From Candidatus Zixiibacteriota bacterium (GTDB lineage Bacteria; Zixibacteria; MSB-5A5; GN15; FEB-12): a stretch of DNA of 64,000 nt. The translations under genes and the position numbers were made by a program. The DNA lies in contig JACZWU010000001.1 in the NCBI GenBank assembly GCA_022571985.1, positions 62,001-126,000 on the forward strand. Reading direction: 5' to 3'. Below, in pieces: positions 20,315 through 30,485 of this stretch; position 1 is the first letter of the stretch, and each line of letters begins with the position of its first letter. The notes under the pieces were generated by a model, which saw only the letters and a list, made by a program, of their open reading frames with translations, was not told the origin of the DNA and searched no databases.

Positions 20315-22465
20315 ATGTATGAATCAAACACCAGAAGAAGACAACAGCAGAAAGTCAGAAAATATCTGACCATTGGAGGGCTAATCCTGTTGGTACTGCT
20401 GACTTTTCTTGGCTATCGGACTTATAATATTTACAAGTCCGAACTGCCTTCTTTTAAACAGCTTCATAACATAGAACCAAATCTTAAGACTAAATTGTAT
20501 GATAGAAATGGTATCCTGATTCAGGAATTTTACAGCGAGAATCGCATTTTAACTCCTTACAAAAATATTCCTCCCCATATGGTGAAAATGCTGATGGCAG
20601 TCGAAGACCGCCAGTTCTTTGACCATTGGGGAATTAATCTCAGACGATTGGCAACAGTAGCCGTTACCAATATTGTGAAGTGGCGAATCGAAGGAGGCGC
20701 TTCGACAATAACGCAGCAACTTTCTCGCATGATTTTTTTAACGCGTAAGCAGACTTTTGAGCGCAAGATCAAAGAGGCTTTAACAGCCATCAAGCTGGAG
20801 CGAACTTACTCCAAAGAAGAAATCCTGGAGATGTACTTAAATCAGTATTACTTCAGCCGGGGAGCCTATGGAGTAGCTGCAGCAGCCAGACTCTTTTTCT
20901 CCAAAGAAGCCCATGAGTTGAACATAAATGACTGCGCTATTCTTATCGGTATGCTCAAAGGTCCGAATATAAATTCTCCGCTGAATAATCCGGACAAATC
21001 GATTCAGGCTCGTAACCGAGTACTATTTTCGTATTACGATGTTGGCGGCCTCAGCAGAGAGCTGTATGACTCGCTGCGAGTGCAGGAACTTGAAATATCT
21101 CCTCCTGAAGAAAAGATTGGTTATGCACCGTACTTTACAGAAACAGTGCGACAATACATAAAAAATAAATATGGTGAGAACGTTCTCTATCGGGGCGGGC
21201 TCAAAGTTTATACTTCTCTGGAGGTGAATTTGCAAAAGGCTGCCGAAAAAGCAGTCTTTAAGAAAATTGATTCTCTGCGTGCCCGGATAGAAAGAAAATA
21301 TACACTAAAGAGCTCAAATTACATTACCTACCTGCTCGACACTTTGGATCAGTTTGGCCAGCCTATTCCTGTATTTAAGAAAATTCAGGGAGCTTTTATT
21401 GCTATAGACAATGCCAATGGCGATGTGCTGGCTATGGTCGGTGGTCGTTCTTTTGAAGAAACAAAGTTTAACCGGGCGATTCAGGCATTACGACAGCCGG
21501 GCTCATCCTTTAAGCCATTTATTTATACTGCCTGCATCGATAACGGCTTTCGCACCACAGACATCATAGATGACAACCCGATTGTACTGGATATCCCCGG
21601 AGCCAAACAATGGCGTCCACATAATTTTGATGACAAGTTTATGGGACCGATAACTATCCGTGACGGAATTCGTTTGTCAAGAAACTTAGTTGCCATTCGG
21701 CTCCTTTTGAAAATAGGCCCGGAACAAGCCATATTTTATGCACGGAGATTTGGTATTACCACTCCCCTAAGTGCGGTGCCCTCTCTGGCGATTGGGGTCA
21801 GCGAGGTTAAGCTGATAGAACTTGTGTCGGCCTTTTCTGTCTTCCCTAACAAAGGGATTCATGTTCCTTATCGCTATGTTCATAAAATAGTAGACCGTTA
21901 CGGGACAGTTTTAGAAGATAATTCTTCTCTGAACAAAGAGGAAGTCCTGTCAGAGGAAACAGCTTATATAATGGTAGACCTGATGCGCTCGGTTATCGAT
22001 AATGGCACCGGACGAAGTGTGCGCTGGAGGGGTTTCACCCGACCAGCCGGCGGAAAAACAGGAACATCGGATAATTTTTGCGATAACTGGTTTGTCGGCT
22101 ACACTCCTCAAATTACGGCCGGCACCTGGATAGGCTTTGATGACAAGACTTCGCTCGGGAAAAATCAGGACGGCGCCAAAAACGGGGTGCCTATCTGGAC
22201 AGAATTCATGATGGCCGCTCATGACTCTTTACCCCTGATGGATTTTGAGGCTCCCGATGGAGTCATTCGAATAGATGTCTGTCTTGAGTCCGGAGAAATC
22301 GCTACCGATCGCTGTATTAATGTCCGAAACGAAGTATTTATCGAAGGAACCGAACCCGCTGCTACCTGCCATGTCCATCCCTCTTCAGGTCTGTATGTCC
22401 CTAAAGGTGTCAGTAAAACCCGCAGGATTCCCAAAGACACTTCTGACGAGCGAACACATTTTTGA
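20315..22465 (+). CDS. Penicillin-binding protein 1A (glycosyltransferase/transpeptidase)
   Basis: EDRQFFDHWGIN, GGASTITQQLSR, RQPGSSFKPFIY, GKTGTSDNFCDNWFVGYTP. Confidence 0.96.
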   Translation: MYESNTRRRQQQKVRKYLTIGGLILLVLLTFLGYRTYNIYKSELPSFKQLHNIEPNLKTKLYDRNGILIQEFYSENRILTPYKNIPPHMVKMLMAVEDRQFFDHWGINLRRLATVAVTNIVKWRIEGGASTITQQLSRMIFLTRKQTFERKIKEALTAIKLERTYSKEEILEMYLNQYYFSRGAYGVAAAARLFFSKEAHELNINDCAILIGMLKGPNINSPLNNPDKSIQARNRVLFSYYDVGGLSRELYDSLRVQELEISPPEEKIGYAPYFTETVRQYIKNKYGENVLYRGGLKVYTSLEVNLQKAAEKAVFKKIDSLRARIERKYTLKSSNYITYLLDTLDQFGQPIPVFKKIQGAFIAIDNANGDVLAMVGGRSFEETKFNRAIQALRQPGSSFKPFIYTACIDNGFRTTDIIDDNPIVLDIPGAKQWRPHNFDDKFMGPITIRDGIRLSRNLVAIRLLLKIGPEQAIFYARRFGITTPLSAVPSLAIGVSEVKLIELVSAFSVFPNKGIHVPYRYVHKIVDRYGTVLEDNSSLNKEEVLSEETAYIMVDLMRSVIDNGTGRSVRWRGFTRPAGGKTGTSDNFCDNWFVGYTPQITAGTWIGFDDKTSLGKNQDGAKNGVPIWTEFMMAAHDSLPLMDFEAPDGVIRIDVCLESGEIATDRCINVRNEVFIEGTEPAATCHVHPSSGLYVPKGVSKTRRIPKDTSDERTHF

Positions 22466-22608
22466 TAAAATGCGATTATTTCCAGATGTAATCGAGAAAA
22501 TAGTCTGTTTTTCTGCTTGACAAGTACAAATGTTTTTCTAAATCTTAATATTACCGCTAGGGGCTGCATCTAATGTTATCGGAAAAACACTTTAGAACGG
22601 GGGTTATT

Positions 22609-23622
22609 ATGGCCAAAAAGAAAATCACAGTAGCAACATTTAATGTTGAGAACCTATTTTCTCGTTTCAAGTTTAGAGGCAAGAGATATAAAAGAAAAGT
22701 CGGGGGTAAAACTAAATACTATTATAAGTCTTATACACCTGCGCAGCTACAGGCAGCGGTGGCAGACGGTTTCATTATCGACAACAAAAAGTTCAAGCGC
22801 TACCTGCCAGTTAGCAGGAAACTAACTGCGCAGGCAATAAGAGCTACAAGGGCTGACTTTGTTGCGCTCCAGGAGATTGAAAACCTTGATACTCTAAAAT
22901 ATTTTAATAGTAATAACCTCAAAGGTAAAAAACGGTACAATTATCCTTTTGTAATCGACGGAAATGATCCTCGATTTATTGATGTAGGCTTTTTATCGAG
23001 GCTCGAATTTGATTTTATAAGAACACATCAATATGATAAGAGAAAGAAAAGCAGTGTCAAAATATTTTCCCGTGATTGCTTGGAGGTCCATTTAAAAATC
23101 GGACAGACGACACTTCCTATTTTTGTTAATCATCTTAAGTCTATGATGGGAGGGCGAGCAAAAACAAAGAGGCGTCGTCTGGAGCAATGCGAAAGAATAA
23201 TTGACATCCTTAAGGCTCGTTTCGGAAGCAATTATAAGAGCGAATACTTCATTATCATGGGAGATCTTAATGATTACATTGAATCTGGCAAAGAAAAAGA
23301 GTCCGGTCTGCGTCCATTGTTGACTAATAACGCAATTGTAAACGTTGTCAATCGGCTTTCAGCAGGAGAACAATGGACCCACTATTACAAGCGTGCAAAA
23401 TGGGAAAAGGCATACAGGCAGTTAGATTATATACTTCTAAGTAAAAAACTTGCAGATAGCAACCCAACGGCTATGCCAAGTATAATCAGAGGCGGTATGC
23501 CGCTACGGGTTAACAAAAAAGGTGAACCAGCGAAAGTAAAAAAGAGTGAATTTTTTAAAGATATTGGCGGAAACTTAAAAGCTTCTGATCACTGCCCGGT
23601 AGTAATCACATTAATGGTTTGA
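22609..23622 (+). CDS. Endonuclease/exonuclease/phosphatase family protein
   Basis: VATFNVENLFSRF, ALQEIEN, VNHLKS, MGDLND, SDHCPV motifs; start moved from 22573 to 22609. Confidence 0.9.
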   Translation: MAKKKITVATFNVENLFSRFKFRGKRYKRKVGGKTKYYYKSYTPAQLQAAVADGFIIDNKKFKRYLPVSRKLTAQAIRATRADFVALQEIENLDTLKYFNSNNLKGKKRYNYPFVIDGNDPRFIDVGFLSRLEFDFIRTHQYDKRKKSSVKIFSRDCLEVHLKIGQTTLPIFVNHLKSMMGGRAKTKRRRLEQCERIIDILKARFGSNYKSEYFIIMGDLNDYIESGKEKESGLRPLLTNNAIVNVVNRLSAGEQWTHYYKRAKWEKAYRQLDYILLSKKLADSNPTAMPSIIRGGMPLRVNKKGEPAKVKKSEFFKDIGGNLKASDHCPVVITLMV

Positions 23623-23728
23623 ATTGTCTGGCAGAGGCAATTTGAGCTTGACTGCACTCCTCTGCTCTGATTACTTAGTGAACTTATGAGCCGATTCTTT
23701 TTTGGGATTGGCTTATTTAGTCAGCTAT

Positions 23729-23812
23729 GCCGGAGTGGTGAAATTGGTAGACGCAGGGGACTCAAAATCCCCCGATGGCAACATCATGTCGGTTCGATTC
23801 CGACCTCCGGCA
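23729..23812 (+). tRNA. tRNA-Leu (anticodon CAA)
   Basis: Acceptor GCCGGAG/CTCCGGC, anticodon arm GGGGA-CTCAAAA-TCCCC, variable arm, T arm GTCGG-TTCGATT-CCGAC; CCA not encoded. Confidence 0.95.
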
Positions 23813-24105
23813 ATCTGTAACATGCTGTCACTGCGTTGCTTAAAGTGATATGTTAGAGTATCATCTTAAACAGTTTCGAATGCTAAGCAATTTCCGTTGA
23901 ATTTATTCTTATTCTTTTACAGACAGACAGTTCCTTGCATCCTTGACTTTGAGTCTAATCGGTGAATATCTGCTCACTTCAAATTTCTAGTCAAATTGTT
24001 CCAATTGATATAATCCAAAACATCAATTATTCTAACTCAGACTGAAATGAAATTCAGATGACTAATAAGACACATAATAATATTACTCGATGTTGGAGGC
24101 AATAA

Positions 24106-25539
24106 ATGAATGATCACTTCCCTGTCATGATTCCCGGCGCCGACTCCAGCGGCGAATTAATAGTGACTGCTCCGTTTGATGGTAAAAAGATTGCCACCGT
24201 GAGTTGTGTAGATTCTAAGGGCGTTGAAAAAGCGCTGGAAAACGGACACCGGCTATTCGAAAACAGAGACCTATGGCTTTCCATACCGAAGCGACTGGAG
24301 ATACTTGACAAAGCGGCTACTCTTATGGAACAGCAGGCTGATATGCTGGCTACCGAAGCCGCTCGTGAAGGTGGCAAACCTCTCATAGACTCACAAGTTG
24401 AAGTAGCGCGCGCCATTGACGGTGTACGACTATGCGTCGAAACGCTGAGAACTCAATCAGGTACTGAGATTCCCATGAGACTAAATGCATCTTCTGAGGG
24501 TAGGCTTGCATTTACCCGTTTAGAACCTATTGGACTCATTGTAGCTGTCTCAGCTTTTAATCACCCACTAAATCTGATAGTACATCAAGTTGGCCCCGCT
24601 GTAGCTACAGGTTGTCCTGTTATCGTTAAGCCATCTATGGACACTCCACTTTCCTGTTTACGTTTTTTGAAGATTCTACGAGATGCCGGTTTACCTGAGG
24701 AATGGTGTCAGGTCGCCATAACAGAAGACAATAATGCAACCAAGCTCGTTGTTGATGAGCGGGTCAGATTCTTCTCATTTATCGGGAGCGCCAAGATCGG
24801 CTGGATGCTTCGATCCAAACTAGCTCCGGGAACAAGATGTGCACTAGAGCACGGAGGTGCAGCACCTGCTATCATTGCTTCCGATGCAGATCTTGATATG
24901 GCTCTTCCGCTTTTGGTCAAGGGAGGATTTTATCATGCTGGGCAGATCTGTGTTTCAGTCCAGCGAGTTTTTGCTCACAACTCTATTGCCCGTGAACTTG
25001 CCGAAAGAATGGCAAAAAGTGCGAACGCACTCCGGCTGGGTGATCCGACACTACCGGAAACTGAGGTAGGTCCGCTTATCAGACACCGCGAAGTTGACCG
25101 GGTGGAAGAGTGGGTGAATGAAGCGGTCGCAGGCGGCGCTGAGTTGCTTGCAGGTGGAAAACGTATCAGCGATTCAATGTTTCAATGCACAGTATTGTTC
25201 AACCCACCCTCAGAAGCGAAAGTGAGTTGTCTGGAAATTTTTGGTCCTGTTGTCTGCATCTATCAATATACGGATATTGACGAGGCTATCTCACAGGCGA
25301 ACTCAGTACCGTTTGCTTTCCAGGCAGCAGTTTTCACTCAGGATATTAATCTGGCCTTGAGAGCCTACAAACACTTGAATGCATCAGCCGTCATGGTCAA
25401 CGACCATACGGCTTTCAGAGTTGACTGGATGCCGTTCGCGGGCTTGGGAGTCTCTGGGCACGGAATCGGCGGTATTCCATATACAATGCGGGATATTCAG
25501 ATTGAAAAAATGATGGTAGTTCGCTCAACTGAGCTATAG
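24106..25539 (+). CDS. Aldehyde dehydrogenase family protein
   Basis: ALEHGGAAPAII, GQICVSVQR, EIFGPVVCI, full length. Confidence 0.92.
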   Translation: MNDHFPVMIPGADSSGELIVTAPFDGKKIATVSCVDSKGVEKALENGHRLFENRDLWLSIPKRLEILDKAATLMEQQADMLATEAAREGGKPLIDSQVEVARAIDGVRLCVETLRTQSGTEIPMRLNASSEGRLAFTRLEPIGLIVAVSAFNHPLNLIVHQVGPAVATGCPVIVKPSMDTPLSCLRFLKILRDAGLPEEWCQVAITEDNNATKLVVDERVRFFSFIGSAKIGWMLRSKLAPGTRCALEHGGAAPAIIASDADLDMALPLLVKGGFYHAGQICVSVQRVFAHNSIARELAERMAKSANALRLGDPTLPETEVGPLIRHREVDRVEEWVNEAVAGGAELLAGGKRISDSMFQCTVLFNPPSEAKVSCLEIFGPVVCIYQYTDIDEAISQANSVPFAFQAAVFTQDINLALRAYKHLNASAVMVNDHTAFRVDWMPFAGLGVSGHGIGGIPYTMRDIQIEKMMVVRSTEL

Positions 25540-25608
25540 CCAATCTGTAAACTGCCGGTTGTTCACATTCCTCAGCTTGAAAACGCCAAAATCAATTATT
25601 CAAGTGTC

Positions 25609-26037
25609 TCAAAGCCCCGCGGTTCGAATCTTTATTTCCCGAGTAAGAGTGCGGTGCACCGGGCAGAGTGTTGAAATTTCTAAGAGCCGGTGGTGTTGAG
25701 CGTCATCTAGGTCACCGTGCAAATCTATCTCCATCTGGATTTCATGGATCATGCCTTTTTTTGTCTCACAGTCTTTGCAGTCATCAGCGTGAATCCGCCC
25801 GTGACTCAGCCGAATCTCAACACCTGTCAACGCAAGACCTTTCCGTTCCGCATACATGCGGAGTGTAATGGAAGTTCACGTCCCAAGCGCGGCGAGCAAA
25901 TAGTCATATGGCCCCGGACCACGGTCGGACCCGCCGACCGATTCCGGCTCGTCAGCCAATAGTTTGTGCTTTCCTGCAATTATTTCCTGCGTGAATCGTT
26001 CTCCCGGAACGGATCGAACTACTACTTGAGGACTCAT
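25609..26037 (-). CDS. OsmC-family protein, candidate selenoprotein (in-frame TGA at 25876-25878 at the catalytic Cys position)
   Basis: Hand translation: [68 protein letters not shown]...[19 protein letters not shown]. The ORF track shows only 25609-25857. Confidence 0.8.
25848..25861 (-). promoter_or_regulatory. Candidate bacterial SECIS hairpin downstream of the OsmC UGA
   Basis: RNA UCCGCA-UGUA-UGCGGA (perfect 6-bp stem counting the flanking U-A pair); loop begins 20 nt after UGA with G at loop position 2. Confidence 0.6.
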
Positions 26038-26341
26038 GTCTGTCTCCTTCTGTTATTCAAGGCTCATTTCAATTTACAACGGCTCAATCCTGTTCGGGCA
26101 AAAATACACAAAGCTATGTCGCCGCCGGCGCCGATACGGGCCAGTCAATAGCTGACGTATCGCCGGGCCATCTCGTGTGCCAACGTCGTGACCAGAAGTC
26201 CACCAGTGGCAGACCATGGCGACCCAGAGCCAGAGAACTTCACAATACACTTTCCTTCCACTCTTGCTTCCTAGCCGTGATGTTGACCATAATTGAAGTG
26301 CCTCGAAATCTGTTGTTTTGTCTCAAGATCAAATTTCTATT

Positions 26342-26752
26342 TTATAATCTACGCTCATTCTTGTTAATGGGAATATCGTTGGCGCTCATGTCGCGTCGTC
26401 GCATTAGTCCATCGTCATCGAATTCCCAATGTTCATTACCGTGAGTGCGATACCACTGGCCAGTATCTGCGTCGCGCCATTCATACTCAAAGCGCACAGA
26501 GATACGATTGTCAGTATAGGCCCACAACTCTTTCATGAGCCTGTAATCCAGTTCCTTTTCCCATTTACGTTTGAGGAACTCGATAATCGCCGTGCGGCCA
26601 ACAATGAACTCATCTCGATTCCTCCATTGCGAGTTCTCGGAATAGGCCTGCGCAATCTGTTCGGGGTTACGCGCATTCCAGGCGCGTTCGGCTGCTTTGA
26701 CTTTCAACGGGGCGGTTACACTAGTGAACGGTGGTGTTAATTTTACTGTCAT
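26342..26752 (-). CDS. DUF1348 / NTF2-like superfamily protein
   Basis: [56 protein letters not shown]. Confidence 0.9.
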   Translation of the reverse strand: MTVKLTPPFTSVTAPLKVKAAERAWNARNPEQIAQAYSENSQWRNRDEFIVGRTAIIEFLKRKWEKELDYRLMKELWAYTDNRISVRFEYEWRDADTGQWYRTHGNEHWEFDDDGLMRRRDMSANDIPINKNERRL

Positions 26753-26828
26753 TCGCCTGCACCCTTTCTATCTAAGTATTTGATCAACATTCTGAGATTC
26801 ACACACTTTTTTGTTACTGCAGTAGCCA

Positions 26829-27773
26829 TTATTGTACATTTTTTTTCATGAATCCGAGAATCAAGTCTGCAATCACATCACCTTTTTCTTCGAGTGCAAA
26901 GTGACCGGTATCCAGTAAATGAAATTCGACATTCTTCAAATCCCTCTTGTAGGGATGTGCCCCATCCGGCGGAAAGATATGGTCATTTTTACCCCAAACG
27001 ATGAGCGTGGGCGGCTGATGTTCCCGAAAATAGGCCTGCCATTCGGGATACTTTGTCACATTCGTGCGGTAGTCATAGAACATCGCTAATTGAATGTCAT
27101 TATTTTCAGGTCGGGACAAATGCTGTAGGTCCACTTGCCAATTGTCAGGGCTGATTGTCTCAATGTTCTGGACACCGTGAGTGTATTGCCATTTGAGACC
27201 GTCAATAGTATGAAATCCTTCCAAGGCCTTCCCATTCTCAAGAGTATATTCTTTCCAGTATTTCTTAATCGGGTCCCAAAATTCTTTAAGTCCCTCATCA
27301 TAGGCACACCCGTTTTGAATAATCAGAGACTCAATACGCTCCGGATATTTTGCCGCAATTCGGAATCCTATCGGAGCCCCGTAGTCCATTAAATAGATAC
27401 TGAATTTATTAACGTTCTTTGCCTTCAAAAAACTTTCAACAACCTTCGACATATTGTCGAATGTATATTGAAAATCAGACATAGGCGGCTGCTCACTTCT
27501 CCCATAACCGGGATAATCCGGAGCCAGAACATGGTATTTCTCGGATAGATCTCTGATAAGATTACGAAACATGTGGGATGATGTAGGATACCCGTGTAAC
27601 AACAAAATCGTCGGGGCGTCTTGAGGACCGGCTTCGCGGTAGAAAATTTCAAGACCCTCGACATCTACCGTTCGATGTAGTGTTTGCGCCGCCGCAACAG
27701 TAGTGACGGGTAACAATAACATCAAAGCGATAAACAGCCCAATAATCACTTCTTTAAGAAACGACTTTTCCAT
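26829..27773 (-). CDS. Exported alpha/beta hydrolase
   Basis: LLLHGYPTSSHMFRNLI, PDYPGYGRS, DYGAPIGFR, WGKNDHIFPP; N-terminal signal-like segment. Confidence 0.9.
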   Translation of the reverse strand: MEKSFLKEVIIGLFIALMLLLPVTTVAAAQTLHRTVDVEGLEIFYREAGPQDAPTILLLHGYPTSSHMFRNLIRDLSEKYHVLAPDYPGYGRSEQPPMSDFQYTFDNMSKVVESFLKAKNVNKFSIYLMDYGAPIGFRIAAKYPERIESLIIQNGCAYDEGLKEFWDPIKKYWKEYTLENGKALEGFHTIDGLKWQYTHGVQNIETISPDNWQVDLQHLSRPENNDIQLAMFYDYRTNVTKYPEWQAYFREHQPPTLIVWGKNDHIFPPDGAHPYKRDLKNVEFHLLDTGHFALEEKGDVIADLILGFMKKNVQ

Positions 27774-27868
27774 TTTGTCTCTCCTTGTTTTTCTTGTTAG
27801 TTGCTTTCTTACTTTCTAGCATTTTTCATTAAATGTGCCGTAAACGTTCAAATCTCCTACTTCTTCCT

Positions 27869-28741
27869 TTAGCGCTGGCACTGATCTATTGCCCCATGGC
27901 GATATCGTTTTGCCGCGGAAATCACAAAGTGGGTCAAGTACGGTTTGTGATGCCTGGAGTGAGCAACGTGGTTAATTAACCATTGGCTCTCACGTAGCCA
28001 GTCCAGTGAGAATTCAGATCTCTGCCATTCATATAATATAACATCTTCCCACATCTCAAGACCGTTATCAAGTTCTTGACAATAAAATACATCGACCAGC
28101 TCAGTTGATTCAAACAACGACCGCCACCAGATAGGAGAATGATACTTGTCATACTCAGCATCCCATCCGTTTGTAATGCTGAAGATCTGCGACTGTTGAA
28201 CATTCGGAAATTCTTCATTAAAGCATGTTCCAGCAATACAAATTTGACCACCCGATTTGAGATGCCGCAAGAGTTGATGCACGAAGGTGACACTGCCGCC
28301 GAACGAGTGAAAGGCCTGCATACAAAAAATGCTATCGAACTGTTCGTCAGCGAATGGGAGTGGTTCTGTCACGTCGAGATTATAGGCCCTAATCTTGTGA
28401 CCCAACCCGGCGGACTCGAACTTTGATCGCAAAAACTCTTCGGTTATCCAAAGATCCACTGCTGACACGTTGACGTCAAATGTTCGGGCCAGGAATTCAG
28501 AAGTAACTCCCTTTCCACAGGCCAAATCCAATACTTCCGAACCCGGTTTCATATTCATCCTATTTGTCATCTCCATCGCGAGATACAAAGCCCCTGGTGC
28601 CATCTTATCGCCCTTGCCATACACGTCGTCCCACATATAATTCGCCAACTCGGGATATTGCGCCGGGTCAACCTTGCGAAACGACGAAAGCACGTCTGCT
28701 GACACAGTGGGTTCCGGTTTAGTCAAATTGAGAGCTGCCAT
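27869..28741 (-). CDS. Class I SAM-dependent methyltransferase
   Basis: VLDLACGKGVTSEFLAR, FDSIFCMQAFHSF. Confidence 0.85.
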   Translation of the reverse strand: MAALNLTKPEPTVSADVLSSFRKVDPAQYPELANYMWDDVYGKGDKMAPGALYLAMEMTNRMNMKPGSEVLDLACGKGVTSEFLARTFDVNVSAVDLWITEEFLRSKFESAGLGHKIRAYNLDVTEPLPFADEQFDSIFCMQAFHSFGGSVTFVHQLLRHLKSGGQICIAGTCFNEEFPNVQQSQIFSITNGWDAEYDKYHSPIWWRSLFESTELVDVFYCQELDNGLEMWEDVILYEWQRSEFSLDWLRESQWLINHVAHSRHHKPYLTHFVISAAKRYRHGAIDQCQR

Positions 28742-28750
28742 AACATGTAC

Positions 28751-29596
28751 CTACCTGAAAATTACTTCCCAAAGCGTGAGGAGTGCGACGGCGATAAAGA
28801 GAAGTGCCAAACCGCGTTCTAGCTGAGATTGAGAGATACGAGAAGCGACCCATGGTCCGATCTGCCCACCGATTAGTACACCAGGCACTGTGAACATGAC
28901 GAGGTTTAGCACGGTCGTAAGAGTGTTACCGCCGGCGTTTACAAATTTCACGACGTGACCCACGGAAGCAACCAACGCCGTAATGGCCACAACGAAAACA
29001 CTGGTAGCGATAGCTACGGGAGCCGGTAACCTGCAACGCTTCAGAAAGAAATAACCGTTGAGCTCTCCTTGACCCGTTGAAATCATACCGATGAACAGGG
29101 CGCCAACACCTGCAAAGAATCTGCCAGTCCGGATATTACAAACCCGGTACCGGATCTCATCGCCGTCTGCGGTTTTGAGAATCGTAACATGTTCCTGAAC
29201 AGTGTCCGAATCGCTCCTTGCTCGCTCCTCCAGCTTGTCCGGAAGAAGAAACGTAACAGCAATAGCCAGGAGGCCCAGTCCGAGTAAAACCTTAAGAGCC
29301 TCAGGTGGAACGATCCCTGTGAGTCAGGCCCCAACCAAAGCCAGTGGAAGAGTGACCCACAACAATTGTTTACCGAAGCGGTAGTCAATAAGTCGTCTTC
29401 GTGCGTAGGCCGAAACGCCGCTGGCAAAGCCAAATATTTCTGTAATCAGTCCCGTGCCTATGGCAATATCTGCGGGCAATCCCAGAGCCAGAATAAACAT
29501 GGGTGCAAAAAACGTCGCACCCTCAACTCCTGCTGCCATCGCAACCGTGGAAATTAGGATGGAAATGGGCAGCAAAAACCAATATTCGAAGCTCAT
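28751..29596 (-). CDS. TSUP (TauE/SafE-type) membrane permease read through an in-frame TGA at 29324-29326; possible selenoprotein or nonsense-mutated gene
   Basis: Hand translation is continuous in one frame: ...FGKQLLWVTLPLALVGA-TGA-LTGIVPPEALKVLLGLGLLAIAVTFLLPDKLEE...GVGALFIGMISTGQGELNGYFFLKRCRLP.... The ORF track splits it into 29324-29596 and 28751-29086. Confidence 0.75.
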
Positions 29597-29630
29597 TTCA
29601 GGTTTCTCCGACAGAGTAGAGGGAAACGCG

Positions 29631-30431
29631 TCAAATATTAACCTTCATAGCCTTGCCCAATTCCGGCCACAACAGCCTATCACTCATGTTTGCTGCTGCA
29701 AATGTAGCCTCGATGCCGTCTCGTTTTTCGGTGTAATGCTCCCAGCCTTCGTAGTGGGCAGCGAGGGCCTGCTTGGCTCCGATGATTTTCAGAACCTTCA
29801 CGCCTTCCTCAGCATTCATAGTAAGGCGGTTGTCACCGGCGGCAGGGATCTTGGCGGCGCCCATGTGCAGGATAGCCGTTCCGATTTTAAAGCGCTTTCC
29901 AATCTCTTCGATCGCCGGGAAGTACACCGTATCACCGGTAATGTAAAGCGCGCCGTTTTCTTGCCCGTCCCACTCTAGCAAAAAGCCCATTGTATCGCCT
30001 GTAGCAGCACGAACTTCCGGACTGGGACCATGCTCGGCCGGCATGGCAGTTACACGGATAGTTTCACCCGAATTGTTCTTCAGTTCAGTGGTATCCCATG
30101 GCGCCATGCCTTCGGCGTTATCACCCAGCACTTTAGCGCTCTCCTTAGTGGTGAGCACTCGACCCGCTTTTGGAAGCAGCGTCCGGCCGATTTTGTCGAG
30201 GTTGTCGTAGTGCTGCTGGTGGCTTAGAAGAACAGCATCAATCCGTCCGATTTGATCCGCAGGTACGGGGGGCGACATGATCTTCTTAAGGTCGTGTCCC
30301 GGTCCCTCACTGCGTTCAGTTCCTTTCGGGTCGAAACCTGGGTCCGTCAAGAGTCTAAAGTTACCTATCTCCAGCAGATAGGTCGCTCCGCCAAGGTACG
30401 TCAGTTTCGTCTTCATGATGTTTCCTTTCAT
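29631..30431 (-). CDS. MBL-fold metallo-hydrolase
   Basis: LLSHQQHYDNLD, TAMPAEHGP, YITGDTVYF motifs. Confidence 0.9.
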   Translation of the reverse strand: MKGNIMKTKLTYLGGATYLLEIGNFRLLTDPGFDPKGTERSEGPGHDLKKIMSPPVPADQIGRIDAVLLSHQQHYDNLDKIGRTLLPKAGRVLTTKESAKVLGDNAEGMAPWDTTELKNNSGETIRVTAMPAEHGPSPEVRAATGDTMGFLLEWDGQENGALYITGDTVYFPAIEEIGKRFKIGTAILHMGAAKIPAAGDNRLTMNAEEGVKVLKIIGAKQALAAHYEGWEHYTEKRDGIEATFAAANMSDRLLWPELGKAMKVNI

Positions 30432-30485
30432 CTTTTTACGACCGATTGTCGTATTTTAGGTATGAATTTTCAAGTTAAATCCGCT

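Noticed and set aside
25617-25640. CCGCGGTTCGAATCT resembling a tRNA T arm
   Set aside because: It falls inside the OsmC C-terminal codons (EIKIRTAGL) and lacks any other tRNA arm; coincidence.
25609-25857. Track ORF as a short stand-alone 82-aa protein
   Set aside because: It is the C-terminal part of an OsmC frame continuing upstream through an in-frame TGA; ATG 25857 is an internal Met.
29083-29433. 116-aa minus-strand ORF overlapping the TSUP gene
   Set aside because: Different frame from the conserved TSUP sequence; its translation is not protein-like.
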